A stretch of 64,000 nt of DNA from the NCBI GenBank assembly GCA_002329155.1, contig DCXY01000024.1, positions 73,571 through 137,570 of the forward strand. Reading direction: 5' to 3'. Shown one piece after another: positions 1 to 8,385 of this stretch. Below the pieces are notes generated by a model, which was given only the letters and a program-made list of their open reading frames with translations, was not told where the DNA came from and did no database searches. A program made the translations under genes and the position numbers. This DNA is from Stenotrophomonas sp. UBA2124 (GTDB taxonomy: Bacteria > Pseudomonadota > Gammaproteobacteria > Xanthomonadales > Xanthomonadaceae). Numbering within the stretch: position 1 is the first letter of the stretch; every line of letters begins with the position of its first letter.

Positions 1-204
1 GGCATGGCCAAGTATTTCGCCACCGAAACCGGCGCGTACTGCGCGCAGGAAGGCATGCGCATCTTCGGCGGTTACAGCTACTCGGTGGAATACGACATCG
101 AACGCTTCTACCGCGACGCCATGCTGATGTGCATCGGCGAAGGCACCAACGAAATGCAGCGCATCATCATCGCCAAGCAGCTGGTGGCACGGAACAAGAT
201 CTAA
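1..204 (+). CDS. Acyl-CoA dehydrogenase, C-terminal fragment
   Basis: Only the last 67 codons are inside the window; the frame is open at base 1, so the gene starts upstream. The visible part is the last helix bundle of the acyl-CoA dehydrogenase family, which oxidises acyl-CoA to enoyl-CoA with FAD. It contains the family's closing pattern: a GG-Y stretch, the RFYRDA motif and the GEGTNEMQR motif, which contacts FAD across the subunit interface. Two CoA-transferase genes follow on the same strand, so a shared acyl-CoA catabolic role is plausible. The substrate cannot be read from this fragment. Confidence 0.85.
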   Translation, partial: GMAKYFATETGAYCAQEGMRIFGGYSYSVEYDIERFYRDAMLMCIGEGTNEMQRIIIAKQLVARNKI

Positions 205-297
205 GGCTCAACGCCCTCTCCAAACGAAACATCCCCTCTCCCGCCTGCGGAAGAGATGAAGCAACCCCTCAACCGCCTGCGGGGTAAATGAAACATG

Positions 298-412
298 CCC
301 TCTCCCGCTTGCGGGAGAGGGGCAGGGGTGAGGGCAGCTTCGAGCGAAGAGCAACAAGCAAAAGCGCCCTCATCCGCCCTTCGGGCACCTTCTCCCAGAC
401 AGGAGAAGGGCA
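298..412. repeat. G+C-rich palindromic intergenic repeats
   Basis: The 284-bp gap before the CoA-transferase gene holds imperfect hairpins. One is CCCTCTCCCGC-TTGC-GGGAGAGGG, followed by a CAGGGGTGAGGG tail, and a CCGCCCTTCGGGC hairpin follows. The same family recurs in many gaps of this window. I see no gene here. An upstream ATG at 288 would only extend the next gene through this repeat, so I rejected it. Confidence 0.75.
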
Positions 413-488
413 GCAACAAAAGTTCCACGCATCCCTTCACCGCGGTCCTTCAACCAGCCGCGGTGTTTTTTCCAACCAGAGGCCACAC

Positions 489-1667
489 ATGAAAGACCTT
501 CCCCTGCAGGGACTTCGCATCCTTGCCGTCGAACAGTACGGTGCCGGCCCCTATGGCTCCATGCACCTGGCTGACCTGGGCGCTGAAGTCATCAAGATCG
601 AATCCCCGCCGGGCGGCGACGTATCACGCGCCACCGGGCCGTATTTTCTGGGCGAAGGCGACAGCCTGTTCTTCCAGACCTTCAACCTCAACAAGCGCTC
701 GCTGCGCCTTGACCTGAAGGCCGCCGAAGGCCGCGAAGTGTTCGCCAAGCTGGTGGCCAGCGCCGACGCGGTGCTCAACAACCTGCGCGGCGACCAGCCG
801 GCCAAGCTCGGCCTGGACTACGCCACGCTGTCCAAGCTCAACCCGAAGATCGTCTGCGCGCATCTGTCCGCCTACGGCCGTGACAACGAGCGCGCGGCCT
901 GGCCGGGTTACGACTACCTCATGCAGGCCGAAGCCGGCTTCATGGCCTTGACCGGCGAACCGGATGCACCGCCCGCGCGCTTCGGCCTGTCCATGGTCGA
1001 TTTCATGACCGGCACCACCATGTCCATGGGCCTGCTGGCCGCTGTCATCGGCGCAATGCGCACCGGCAAGGGCCGCGACGTGGACGTGAGCCTGTTCGAC
1101 GTGGCCCTGCACCAGCTCAGCTACCCGGCCACCTGGTACCTCAACGAAGGCCACCGCACCGAACGCCTGCCGCGCAGCGCGCATCCGTCCACCGTGCCGT
1201 GCCAGGTGTACCGCACCGCCGATGGCTGGGTGATGGTGATGTGCATGCTGGAGAAGTTCTGGCAGACCTTCGTCGAAGGCATCGGCAGCCCGGCATGGGC
1301 CGCCGAACCGCGCTTCGCCAACTTCGCCGAACGCCGCAAGGTGCGCGATGAACTCACCGTGCTGGTCGATGCCGTGCTCAGCACCCAGTCGACCGCCTAC
1401 TGGACACAGAAGTTTGCCGGGCGCATTCCTATCGCGCCGGTGCTGGACATCGCACAGGCGCTGGACAACCCCTATGTGCGTGAGGTGGAGATGCTGCAGG
1501 AGGTCGCGCACCCGCAGGGCACGCAGCGCCTGCTGCGCAATCCCATCAAGCTCGATGGCCAGCGCCTCTCCGGCGATGCCTGCCCGCCGTTGAATGCCGA
1601 TGCCGCCGAACTGCTGCGCGAGCTGGGTTACAACGACGCCGACTGCGCGCGCCTGCTGGGCGCCTGA
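489..1667 (+). CDS. CaiB/BaiF family CoA-transferase
   Basis: This 392-residue protein is a class III (formyl-CoA/carnitine type) CoA-transferase, which moves CoA between carboxylic acids through an aspartyl-CoA anhydride. The N terminus has the family pattern LQGLRILAVE followed by LADLGAEVIKIE. The nucleophilic aspartate is probably Asp171 in SMVDFMTG. I chose the ATG at 489 because the protein then begins at the family's normal position; the upstream in-frame ATG at 288 lies in a palindromic repeat. The next gene, 17 bp downstream, is a paralogue, so the two may work as a pair. The substrate is unknown. Confidence 0.88.
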   Translation: MKDLPLQGLRILAVEQYGAGPYGSMHLADLGAEVIKIESPPGGDVSRATGPYFLGEGDSLFFQTFNLNKRSLRLDLKAAEGREVFAKLVASADAVLNNLRGDQPAKLGLDYATLSKLNPKIVCAHLSAYGRDNERAAWPGYDYLMQAEAGFMALTGEPDAPPARFGLSMVDFMTGTTMSMGLLAAVIGAMRTGKGRDVDVSLFDVALHQLSYPATWYLNEGHRTERLPRSAHPSTVPCQVYRTADGWVMVMCMLEKFWQTFVEGIGSPAWAAEPRFANFAERRKVRDELTVLVDAVLSTQSTAYWTQKFAGRIPIAPVLDIAQALDNPYVREVEMLQEVAHPQGTQRLLRNPIKLDGQRLSGDACPPLNADAAELLRELGYNDADCARLLGA

Positions 1668-1683
1668 GGCGAAGGAAGACGAC

Positions 1684-2799
1684 ATGAAACTTGAAGGTGT
1701 GCGCGTACTCGATCTGTCCCTGTTTCTGCCGGGCCCGCATCTGACCATGATGATGGCCGACCACGGCGCGGACGTGATCAAGATCGAGCCGCCCACGGGC
1801 GAGCCGGTACGCGAGGTGGGCCTCAAGCAGGCCGGTGCTTCCACCTGGTTCCGCAACACGCACCGTGGCAAGCGTTGCATCGTGCTCGACCTCAAGAGCG
1901 AGCACGGCAAGGTGGCGTTCGCTAAGCTGGTGGAATGGGCCGACGTGGTGGTGGAAGCCTTCCGCCCCGGCGTGGCCAAGCGCCTTGGCATCGACTACGA
2001 CAGCTGCCGGGCCATCAACCCGAAAGTGATTTACTGTTCCGTCAGCGCCTTCGGCCAGACTGGCCCCAAGGTCAACCGCCCTGCGCACGATCTGGCCATG
2101 CAGGCCGATACCGGCGTGGTCAGCCTCAATCGCGCGCCCGATGGCACACCCGCGATGCCGCACATGCCGGTGGCCGACATGGCCGGCTCGTTGATGGCGC
2201 TCAATGGCATCCTGATGGCCCTGTTCCGCCGTGAACGCACTGGCGAGGGCGACTACATCGACCTGTCGATGCAGGATGCACTGATGGCATGGTTGCCAAA
2301 CGTGCTCGGCCCGCCGTTCGCGCTGGGGCGCGACCCGGTCATCAAGGACGAACGCAGCTGGGGCGGCAATGCGCTGTACAAGCTCTATCGCTGCTCGGAT
2401 GACCGTTGGATCGCACTGGGTGGCGCCGAACACAAGTTCGCCGGCAACCTGCTCAGCGCACTCGGTCGTCCCGATCTGATCCACCTGTGCCACCTGCCAC
2501 CCGGCCCGGGCCAGGACCCGGTCAAGGAATTTCTCGCCGAGACGTTCTCGCGCCGCACGCTGGTGGAGTGGACGCTGTTCCTGCACGACGTGGATGTCTG
2601 CTGGGCACCGGTGAAGACCCTCACCGAAGCCTTCAACGATCCGCATACCCGCGCACGCGGCATGGTGTGGACCGATGCGCAGGGCGGTACGCACCTCGGT
2701 ATTCCGATCAGGTTCGCCAACGAACCGGGCCGCATCAATCCGCATCTGGACGCGGTGGGCGAATCCACCGCCGCCGTGCTGGCGGAGCTGGGGCTTTAG
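1684..2799 (+). CDS. CaiB/BaiF family CoA-transferase
   Basis: This second class III CoA-transferase has 371 residues. It opens with MKLEGVRVLDLS and shows ADHGADVIKIEPP near residues 25-37. The likely nucleophile is Asp165 in PVADMAG. It follows its paralogue after 17 bp on the same strand, and a GAAGGAAGA ribosome binding site lies just before the ATG. Its last codons and stop are included in a 262-bp direct repeat that was copied twice more downstream. The acyl acceptor and donor cannot be inferred. Confidence 0.88.
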   Translation: MKLEGVRVLDLSLFLPGPHLTMMMADHGADVIKIEPPTGEPVREVGLKQAGASTWFRNTHRGKRCIVLDLKSEHGKVAFAKLVEWADVVVEAFRPGVAKRLGIDYDSCRAINPKVIYCSVSAFGQTGPKVNRPAHDLAMQADTGVVSLNRAPDGTPAMPHMPVADMAGSLMALNGILMALFRRERTGEGDYIDLSMQDALMAWLPNVLGPPFALGRDPVIKDERSWGGNALYKLYRCSDDRWIALGGAEHKFAGNLLSALGRPDLIHLCHLPPGPGQDPVKEFLAETFSRRTLVEWTLFLHDVDVCWAPVKTLTEAFNDPHTRARGMVWTDAQGGTHLGIPIRFANEPGRINPHLDAVGESTAAVLAELGL

Positions 2800-2866
2800 C
2801 GCCCCGCCCCGCAGTGCGTGATCCCCTCTCCCGCAAGCGGGAGAGGGCCAGGGTGAGGGCAGGCTC

Positions 2867-3034
2867 TCAACGGCGGACCAGCTCCTCACCATCCACCGTC
2901 ATCTTCCAGTTGCCACCGTCCTGGTGTGGCACTGCCGACACCTTGAACGTGGTTTCCATCGGGCCCACACCCACCACGAAGTCGTCACCCTTGAACGCCT
3001 TGATCGGCGCGCTCAGCGACTTGCTGGAACTGGC
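2867..3034 (-). pseudogene. Duplicated 3' fragment of the lipoprotein gene (copy 1)
   Basis: On the minus strand this segment encodes the C-terminal half of the lipoprotein at 3391-3741: SSSKSLSAPIKAFKG through DGEELVRR and a stop. It has no lipoprotein signal or start of its own. It is the distal copy of the 262-bp direct repeat. A 95-codon frame can be drawn through the repeat junction, but its N-terminal part is only the translated palindrome. Confidence 0.75.
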
Positions 3035-3128
3035 GCCGTGCTGGCGGAGTTGGGACTTTAGCGCGCCGCTTCGCAGTGCTTCTTCCCCTCTCCCGGGCGC
3101 GGGAGAGGGCCAGGGTGAGGGCAGGCTC

Positions 3129-3296
3129 TCAGCGGCGGACCAGCTCCTCACCATCCACGGTCATCTTCCAGCTGCCACCGTGCCGATGTGGCACTGCCGA
3201 CACCTTGAACGCGGTTTCCATCGGGCCCACACCCACCACGAAATCGTCCCCCTTGAACGCCTTGATCGGCGAGCTCAGCGACTTGCTGGAGTTGGC
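3129..3296 (-). pseudogene. Duplicated 3' fragment of the lipoprotein gene (copy 2)
   Basis: This is the middle copy of the same C-terminal fragment, in the second 262-bp repeat unit. The coding pattern is kept with a few substitutions, but there is no start codon or signal peptide. It is best read as a by-product of the tandem duplication. Confidence 0.75.
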
Positions 3297-3390
3297 GCCG
3301 TGCTGACGGAGTTGGGACTTTAGCGCGCCGCTTCGCAGTGCTTCTTCCCCTCTCCCGCGCGCGGGAGAGGGTCAGGGTGAGGGCGGGCTC

Positions 3391-3741
3391 TCAACGGCGG
3401 ACCAGCTCCTCACCATCCACCGTCATCTTCCAGCTGCCACCGTCCCGGTGTGGCACTGCCGACACCCTGAACGTGGTCTCCATCGGGCCGACGCCCACCA
3501 CGAAATCGTCCCCCTTGAACGCCTTGATCGGCGCGCTCAGTGACTTGCTGGAACTGGCGCTGGGCTGGTGCTTGTACTCCACGCGGCCATCGGCGGTGAT
3601 GCGCAGCGACATGGTCGCCGACTCCCACAGCCCCACATAGTCATGCTTGTCGGCGGGCACCGGTTTGGCACAACCCGCCAGTGCCAACACGGCCACCATC
3701 ATCAATGCCATTGCCTGGTGGCCAATGATCCGCTTCATCAT
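3391..3741 (-). CDS. Small putative lipoprotein
   Basis: This 116-residue protein has a lipoprotein signal: MMKR, a hydrophobic stretch (residues about 10-22) and the lipobox LALAGC. The mature part is short and polar (ADKHDYVGLWES...), and resembles small periplasmic beta-rich proteins with a GLW-ES and TADGRVEYK pattern. I do not recognise a named family. Its 3' half is duplicated twice just downstream. It precedes a run of minus-strand genes of unknown role. Confidence 0.7.
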   Translation of the reverse strand: MMKRIIGHQAMALMMVAVLALAGCAKPVPADKHDYVGLWESATMSLRITADGRVEYKHQPSASSSKSLSAPIKAFKGDDFVVGVGPMETTFRVSAVPHRDGGSWKMTVDGEELVRR

Positions 3742-3772
3742 CCAGTCTCCCTGAGTGCGCTGATGGGGTGGC

Positions 3773-4027
3773 TTACCTGCCGAACTCGGTGCGCTGTTCC
3801 AGCTGGTAGATCGCATCCTGCAGGTCTTCCATGCGTGCCGCCAATGCGGCCTGGGCATCCTGCAGCCCGCGGTTGTAGTAGTAGGCACCGATCTCGTTGC
3901 CTATGAAATCCAGCAGGAACTCGGCATCAAACTGGCCGATGCTGTGTTGCAGCTCCTTGGCCAGGTAGCCCTGGAGCTTGTGAACGAGTATGGCCTTCTC
4001 TTCTTTGCTGAAAACAATTTCCGCCAC
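3773..4027 (-). CDS. DUF2164 family protein
   Basis: This 84-residue soluble protein matches the DUF2164 pattern from memory: a KEEKAILVHKLQ helix, then the signature IGQFDAEFLLDFI, EIGAYYYNRGLQDAQ, and a C-terminal helix (MEDLQDAIYQLEQ). The family is short and of unknown function, and the length is normal. It starts at an ATG and lies 31 bp upstream of the lipoprotein gene on the same strand. Confidence 0.8.
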   Translation of the reverse strand: MAEIVFSKEEKAILVHKLQGYLAKELQHSIGQFDAEFLLDFIGNEIGAYYYNRGLQDAQAALAARMEDLQDAIYQLEQRTEFGR

Positions 4028-4082
4028 TGCGCCGCCTTTGTACTGTGGAAAACAGGTGTGGAATTCTACTTCGCATCACCTG

Positions 4083-4433
4083 TCAGCATTGGTAACCCAG
4101 CACCTGTTCACGGCCATCGCCGCTGCTGCGGTCCAGATCCTTGCGGCGTACGAGCGGTTCGGTGCAGCCGCGCGGCTTGATGTAGTCCTCGGCCACGGCT
4201 TCGGTCCTGCTGGTATCCAGCGGCTGCCCATTCTTCAGGCGCACATGGATGTAGTACGGCTGCTGGAACGGCACCACATAGCTGTCCAGCACATAGTCCT
4301 GTCCTTCGTGCTGCAGCTGCGCATGGTTCTCATCAACCTTCATCCAGTTCTTCGCAATCAGTGACTGCCCGGCTGCGGCGGTGGAACTCAGCAGCACAAC
4401 TACGGCCAATGCGATGGCTATCCTCCCTTTCAT
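4083..4433 (-). CDS. Small secreted protein of unknown function
   Basis: This 116-residue protein has a signal peptide: MKGR, a hydrophobic core (IAIALAVVVLLSS) and a probable cleavage after TAAAG. The mature part has two cysteines (in RGCTE and the terminal YQC) that could form a disulfide. I recognise no family. A GGAGCT-type ribosome binding site lies just upstream of the ATG. Confidence 0.6.
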   Translation of the reverse strand: MKGRIAIALAVVVLLSSTAAAGQSLIAKNWMKVDENHAQLQHEGQDYVLDSYVVPFQQPYYIHVRLKNGQPLDTSRTEAVAEDYIKPRGCTEPLVRRKDLDRSSGDGREQVLGYQC

Positions 4434-4517
4434 GAAAGCTCCTTGAGTTGGGTTGGGTACCCGGTGTGTGGTCGAGGTTGGGGCCGCAACGCGGCCATGG
4501 TCAGCGGCAGGGAGATA

Positions 4518-4889
4518 TCAGGCTGCAGGTGGTTCCCAGAGCTCCACCTTGTTGCCTTCCGGGTCCATCACCCAGCCGAACTTGCCGTACTCCGAATCAT
4601 CGGTACGCTCCAGCACCTCACAGCCTTCCTCGCGCAGTGCGTGCAGCAGGGCCGCCAGATCGGCCACGCGGTAATTGATCATGAACGGCGCAGTGCTCGG
4701 CTTGAAGCCATCGCCACCTGCGGCGCTGACCGACCAGATGGTGGTACCCGCCGGGTCATCGGCAGCCATGAAGGCGGCGCCGCCCCAGGGCTGCACATCG
4801 ATGCCAAGGTGGCGCTGGTACCAGGCGCGCAGGGCTGCCGGGTCCCTGGCATGGAAGAAGATGCCGCCGATGCCGGTGACGCGCTTCAT
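4518..4889 (-). CDS. VOC (glyoxalase-like) family protein
   Basis: This 123-residue protein has the vicinal oxygen chelate fold: an N-terminal beta-alpha unit (VTGIGGIFFHARDPAALRAWY) and a C-terminal half ending in GWVMDPEGNKVELWEP, where the glutamate is a usual metal ligand. The family includes glyoxalase I, dioxygenases and antibiotic-binding proteins. Nothing here fixes the substrate. The ATG at 4889 was chosen because the family pattern begins there and a GGAG ribosome binding site lies about 8 bp upstream. Confidence 0.82.
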   Translation of the reverse strand: MKRVTGIGGIFFHARDPAALRAWYQRHLGIDVQPWGGAAFMAADDPAGTTIWSVSAAGGDGFKPSTAPFMINYRVADLAALLHALREEGCEVLERTDDSEYGKFGWVMDPEGNKVELWEPPAA

Positions 4890-4923
4890 GGTGTGCTCCT
4901 GGTAGGTTGCTGCGGTGTGGGCA

Positions 4924-5220
4924 TCAGCTGCCGGTGCGCAGGCAGGTGGCGTTGAGTTGGCGGAAGCGGCCGATGATCTGCCCGGCCTGTTCCCAGTGTG
5001 TTTCCAGCGAGGCATCAGCCACCGGCGTGAACGCCACAGGTTCACCGCTGAAGCGGAACTCGATGCCACGCTCGGGTGTGAAGCGCCGGGTGATGGCGGT
5101 GGGAATGCGGCCATTGCGCAGGTGCCACACCAGCTCGTCAATCACGGTGTTCCACGCCTCTTTTTCCAGATCGTCGATCCATTCCATGCGTGCCGCCGCC
5201 CGAATGAAGCCGGCCCACAC
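4924..5220 (-). CDS. Hypothetical protein
   Basis: This protein of up to 98 residues starts at a GTG (5220); an ATG at 5187 would give 87 residues beginning MEWIDDLEK. Neither start has a strong ribosome binding site, so the start is uncertain. The sequence is mixed alpha/beta with no signal peptide or membrane segment. I do not recognise the family. Confidence 0.45.
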   Translation of the reverse strand: MWAGFIRAAARMEWIDDLEKEAWNTVIDELVWHLRNGRIPTAITRRFTPERGIEFRFSGEPVAFTPVADASLETHWEQAGQIIGRFRQLNATCLRTGS

Positions 5221-5361
5221 CGTGGCACCGGCTTGGAGTGAGGATCAGGCGAGCTTGGCCAACCACCGACATGCCGCCAACGCCGCCCGGTCTGTGTTGC
5301 TCAACGCGAAGCGATGATGCCACAGCCTTGCGGCGTGAATGGGGCCGGTGTCCGGGGGCGG

Positions 5362-5754
5362 TCAGGCGGTAGCGACAGGACGGGCCGTCAGGCGCCGTGC
5401 CAGCCACTGGCCGGCGAGGATACCCACGATCAGTGCCGCGAAGGAGGCCGCTATCGCGGCGCCGTTGAAGTGGAGGATGCTGCTCAACGAAGCGTTGCCG
5501 GTGCCGTCCGCAATCTGGTACAGCGCCCAGGTCAGGTAGCTCCACAGGCACAACCAGACCGCCAGCGCCGGAAGCAGCAGGCCGCGCCGCGCGACCAGCC
5601 CGCCAAGAAAGGCGCCAACCAGCCCGATCAGCGTGGCAACCGGTGACCAGTACATCGGCTTGGGCATTCCGGTCTCGGGCAGCAGTACATCGCCCACCAT
5701 CGAAACGACAAAAATCACCAGCAACCCCGACAGTACCCGCGCCACCTGGCTCAT
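5362..5754 (-). CDS. Small integral membrane protein
   Basis: This 130-residue protein has four predicted transmembrane segments (residues about 5-22, 38-58, 62-80 and 97-117), with positively charged loops. No cofactor or transporter motif is visible and no family is recognised. It is a single minus-strand gene with 140-bp gaps or less on either side. Confidence 0.6.
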   Translation of the reverse strand: MSQVARVLSGLLVIFVVSMVGDVLLPETGMPKPMYWSPVATLIGLVGAFLGGLVARRGLLLPALAVWLCLWSYLTWALYQIADGTGNASLSSILHFNGAAIAASFAALIVGILAGQWLARRLTARPVATA

Positions 5755-5828
5755 GCATTTCTCCCCGAGGAAAAGGCCGCACCATGCCGCCCGCTGCCGA
5801 GTATGGCATGGGCCGCGCAGGTGGCTGT

Positions 5829-6257
5829 CTACACACCGTCCCCGATCAAGCCGGCTTCACGCATCAGCTTGTGCTCGTCCTCGTGCGATATCCAGAACGC
5901 CACGCGCGGGCCACCACCTGCGTCGAACAGAAAATAGGTGATGGCAAAACGGAATTCCTGCAGATCGCCGGGCTGCTTCTCGAAATCCATCTGCCAATGC
6001 ACCTTGGCCATGGTGTAGTGCGCGTCCAGTGCAGTGGGCTCCACCTTCAGCACACGCGCGCATCTGAAACCCAGCTGCTGGAAGAACGCCTTGCGCTGGA
6101 CAAAGGCATCGCGCCACGCGCCGTCGTTGCGGGCGCAGGCCACGCCATTCGGGTCGCCACCCATGAACTGATCCGTGTACAACGAACTCATCAGCGCCGG
6201 ATCAAACGTATTGGCGCCCCGCTCGTAGCGGGCGAAGAAGGCTTCAATCTTCGTCAT
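5829..6257 (-). CDS. NTF2/SnoaL-like protein
   Basis: This 142-residue protein begins with a helix that fits the NTF2-like fold (MTKIEAFFARYERGANTFD) and ends with strands such as EFRFAITYFLFDAGGG, RVAFWISHEDEHKLM. Family members are small cone-shaped proteins with varied ligands, and no catalytic residues can be assigned. The start overlaps the 3' end of the upstream membrane-protein gene by 14 bp, so they are probably co-transcribed. Confidence 0.6.
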   Translation of the reverse strand: MTKIEAFFARYERGANTFDPALMSSLYTDQFMGGDPNGVACARNDGAWRDAFVQRKAFFQQLGFRCARVLKVEPTALDAHYTMAKVHWQMDFEKQPGDLQEFRFAITYFLFDAGGGPRVAFWISHEDEHKLMREAGLIGDGV

Positions 6258-6612
6258 GCGTAGTAGTCTGCGCCGTTGAGCGGCCCGGCTTCAGGGGCAT
6301 GCTCTGGAAGCGTTCGGCCGCCAGCATCAGCCAGGTTGCCAGGACCAGTGCTATGAGGGTGAACAGGCCTGCCAGAACCAGCGCAAGCATCGGCATGCGC
6401 AGGCCCAGCAGGCCAAACCCCAGCGACAGAACAGGCAGAATCGCCAAGCGCCGGCCGGCCCAGGCATGCATCGCCGGGGCGTCGGCCACCTTGGCATAGT
6501 CCACGGAATTCAGTATGCGGCTGTTGCCGGCAAACCCTACCGCCCCCGCCACAATGGCAAGGATGGGTGTGGCCGCAAGCAGAACCACGGCCAGCATTCT
6601 GAAGCCTTCCAT
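6244..6612 (-). CDS. Small integral membrane protein
   Basis: This 122-residue protein has about four hydrophobic segments: residues about 4-25, 52-66, 68-82 and 84-100. The start used is MEGFRML at 6612, because the longer frame adds a charged, unlikely N terminus. Its end overlaps the NTF2-like gene by 14 bp. No family is recognised with confidence. Confidence 0.55.
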   Translation of the reverse strand: MEGFRMLAVVLLAATPILAIVAGAVGFAGNSRILNSVDYAKVADAPAMHAWAGRRLAILPVLSLGFGLLGLRMPMLALVLAGLFTLIALVLATWLMLAAERFQSMPLKPGRSTAQTTTHDED

Positions 6613-6692
6613 CAGTCGTCCCCCATGATCTGCAGGTGCCGTGCAATGCCAAGCCAACCATGGCAGCCGCAGCCTCCATCACCGCGGAGCCA

Positions 6693-7343
6693 CTATTGCT
6701 CCGGTGCCCGGTAGGCCACTTTGCCATCCTTGCCCAGGATTTCCATATAGGCCTCACCCTCGCGGGTTACCCGCAGCTGGATACGCGGCCTGCCCTGCGC
6801 GTCGGACAGCACCACCTCCGCGTTCTGCTCCGGGTTCATGATCTTGATGCGGTTGAAGCTCTCCCTGATCGCCTGCTCGTGTGGCATGTCCGCAGGCGGC
6901 GGGTCGTTGATCATCAGCGCGGCGAAGCCGGAGCCATCGGGCTTCTGCTGGGTGAAGAAGCCACCGGCCTCCTGCTTGCTGTAGTCGAATATCAGCGCGG
7001 TCATCTCGCCATTGCCGGTCTTGGCGCGCGGCAGCAGGCCGCCGTATTCGTGCTCGGCTTCGTCATAGAACAGGATGGCCGGTGCCACGAAATTGCGCCC
7101 GCCCGGCTTGTTGTCGGTGGGGCCGCCAGCTCCGGGCATGTGCTGCGGCCCGGTGAGCACCATGCGGGTCTTTCCGGCGGCATCCACAATGTCGATGCGT
7201 TCGGCGCGCAGCGTGTTGAACGACGCGGCCGTGTCACTCTGCCGCGCGCCCATCAGCAGCGCGGCAGCCACCGCCAGTGTGGTCAGCCCAGCATAGATCT
7301 TGAGGGCGCGGACTTCGCGTTGCAGGCTTTCAATCGAGCTCAC
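6693..7343 (-). CDS. Membrane-anchored protein of unknown function
   Basis: This 216-residue protein has one N-terminal membrane segment (residues about 15-32) and a large soluble part, probably periplasmic. The soluble part carries two similar stretches, AERIDIVDAAGKTRMVL (about 47-63) and NAEVVLSDAQGRPRIQLRV followed by LGKDGKVAYRAP. They resemble small beta hairpins of the kind D-A-x-G-K-x-R. No family is recognised. Confidence 0.6.
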   Translation of the reverse strand: MSSIESLQREVRALKIYAGLTTLAVAAALLMGARQSDTAASFNTLRAERIDIVDAAGKTRMVLTGPQHMPGAGGPTDNKPGGRNFVAPAILFYDEAEHEYGGLLPRAKTGNGEMTALIFDYSKQEAGGFFTQQKPDGSGFAALMINDPPPADMPHEQAIRESFNRIKIMNPEQNAEVVLSDAQGRPRIQLRVTREGEAYMEILGKDGKVAYRAPEQ

Positions 7344-7388
7344 GGTGACTTCCTCCGTTCCAGTTCGTGTTGTGGGCGCGGTTTCAAG

Positions 7389-8075
7389 TCAGCGGCCACA
7401 CTCGGGCACCAGCAGCTTGTAGCCAATGCTGATGCTGGAAATGGTGACGTTGCGGAAGGCCTCACGGGCAATGGCGTCGTACTTGTTGGGGCCACAGTTG
7501 AATCTGGCCTGGCTTACCCACTCCGTGCCTTCGGCCTGCTCCATCGCCTGCTGCCAGGCATCGGCGGCGGCAAGCGCCGGGCCCTCCACCTGTGCAGCCT
7601 CAAGCATGATCTCCAGGCCCATCTCCGCACGCGAGCCCTGCCATAGTTCCTGCACCACCGGATCGGCGGCATTGCCACACTGTGTCAGGCAGTCGGCCAT
7701 GTAGCGGCCCGAGTTGCGGGTGGCTTCATCAAAGCTGCCAAAGGTCAGCTGGTGTACGGGCGGCAGTTCAGCGCCCAGGCTGGGTACGAACGGCGTGAGG
7801 TTGAAGCTGCAGCTGGGGCTTACATCCATCCGCAGCCACGCTATCGTGCCCTTGGAGACGCGCGCGGTGATCTCGCAGCCATCCACCTTGTAGATGTTGG
7901 TATCGCTGTAACTATTGCGTGCCGGGCCGGCGACCTGCTCGAAGTAGGCAAGATTGGCGCCGATCATCTCCGGGTCGAAGATGCGTGCAACCCTGTTGTC
8001 CGCCGCATGCGCTGACATGCTGGGCAGGGTGGCAGCGAGAGTCGCCACGAGGGCGAAGAGCTTGCAGGGCTTCAT
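7389..8075 (-). CDS. Secreted protein of unknown function
   Basis: This 228-residue protein has a typical signal peptide (MKPCKLFALVATLAATLP, cleavage probably after SAHA). The mature part has several cysteines, including the pair in the ADCLTQCGN stretch, which suggests disulfides in the periplasm. I chose the ATG at 8075 over an upstream ATG because the signal peptide then starts normally. The family is unknown to me. Confidence 0.6.
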   Translation of the reverse strand: MKPCKLFALVATLAATLPSMSAHAADNRVARIFDPEMIGANLAYFEQVAGPARNSYSDTNIYKVDGCEITARVSKGTIAWLRMDVSPSCSFNLTPFVPSLGAELPPVHQLTFGSFDEATRNSGRYMADCLTQCGNAADPVVQELWQGSRAEMGLEIMLEAAQVEGPALAAADAWQQAMEQAEGTEWVSQARFNCGPNKYDAIAREAFRNVTISSISIGYKLLVPECGR

Positions 8076-8385
8076 CTGATCTCCTTGCATGGCGCGTGTG
8101 GTTGGTCAGGCCGGCGGTGCCTGCATGATGTAACAAACACGGCGGGCCGTATGCGTGAAGCCGGATCACTCGTCTTCAAACATCACAAGGTGCATTACGG
8201 CATGTTCCGAATCCAGCGGTTGTTGGGCACATGCCACCGGAACCGGCTGCGGCGAGTACCGATGCCGCCCCATCTACCTGCTACGGCGCGTAGCGCCCCA
8301 TGGCTGTATGCGGTGGTTGCAGCAACCGCGCATCAATGTGCGTGTTGGGCTGCTTCAGTGAAGGCGCGTGCAAGGAAGCCATGCC
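8076..8385. other. 310-bp gap with no recognised gene
   Basis: Between the divergent sides of the secreted-protein gene and the YHYH/excalibur gene I see no convincing gene, RNA or repeat. Short frames exist on the plus strand but lack ribosome binding sites and recognisable sequence. Confidence 0.5.

Larger units (their letters stand above)
2773..3558. repeat. Three direct copies of a 262-bp unit
   Basis: Units start at 2773, 3035 and 3297, exactly 262 bp apart. Each contains the last codons and stop of the CoA-transferase gene, a CCCCTCTCCCGC-type palindrome and the 3' half of the lipoprotein gene at 3391-3741. Copies differ by scattered substitutions but keep the spacing. The layout suggests duplication of a segment spanning the convergent 3' ends of the two genes. 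This explains the 590-bp stretch between those genes, which has no other gene. Confidence 0.9.

Noticed and set aside
288..488. N-terminal extension of the first CoA-transferase from ATG 288
   Set aside because: The added residues come from a palindromic repeat and do not match the family's N terminus. The ATG at 489 fits the family.
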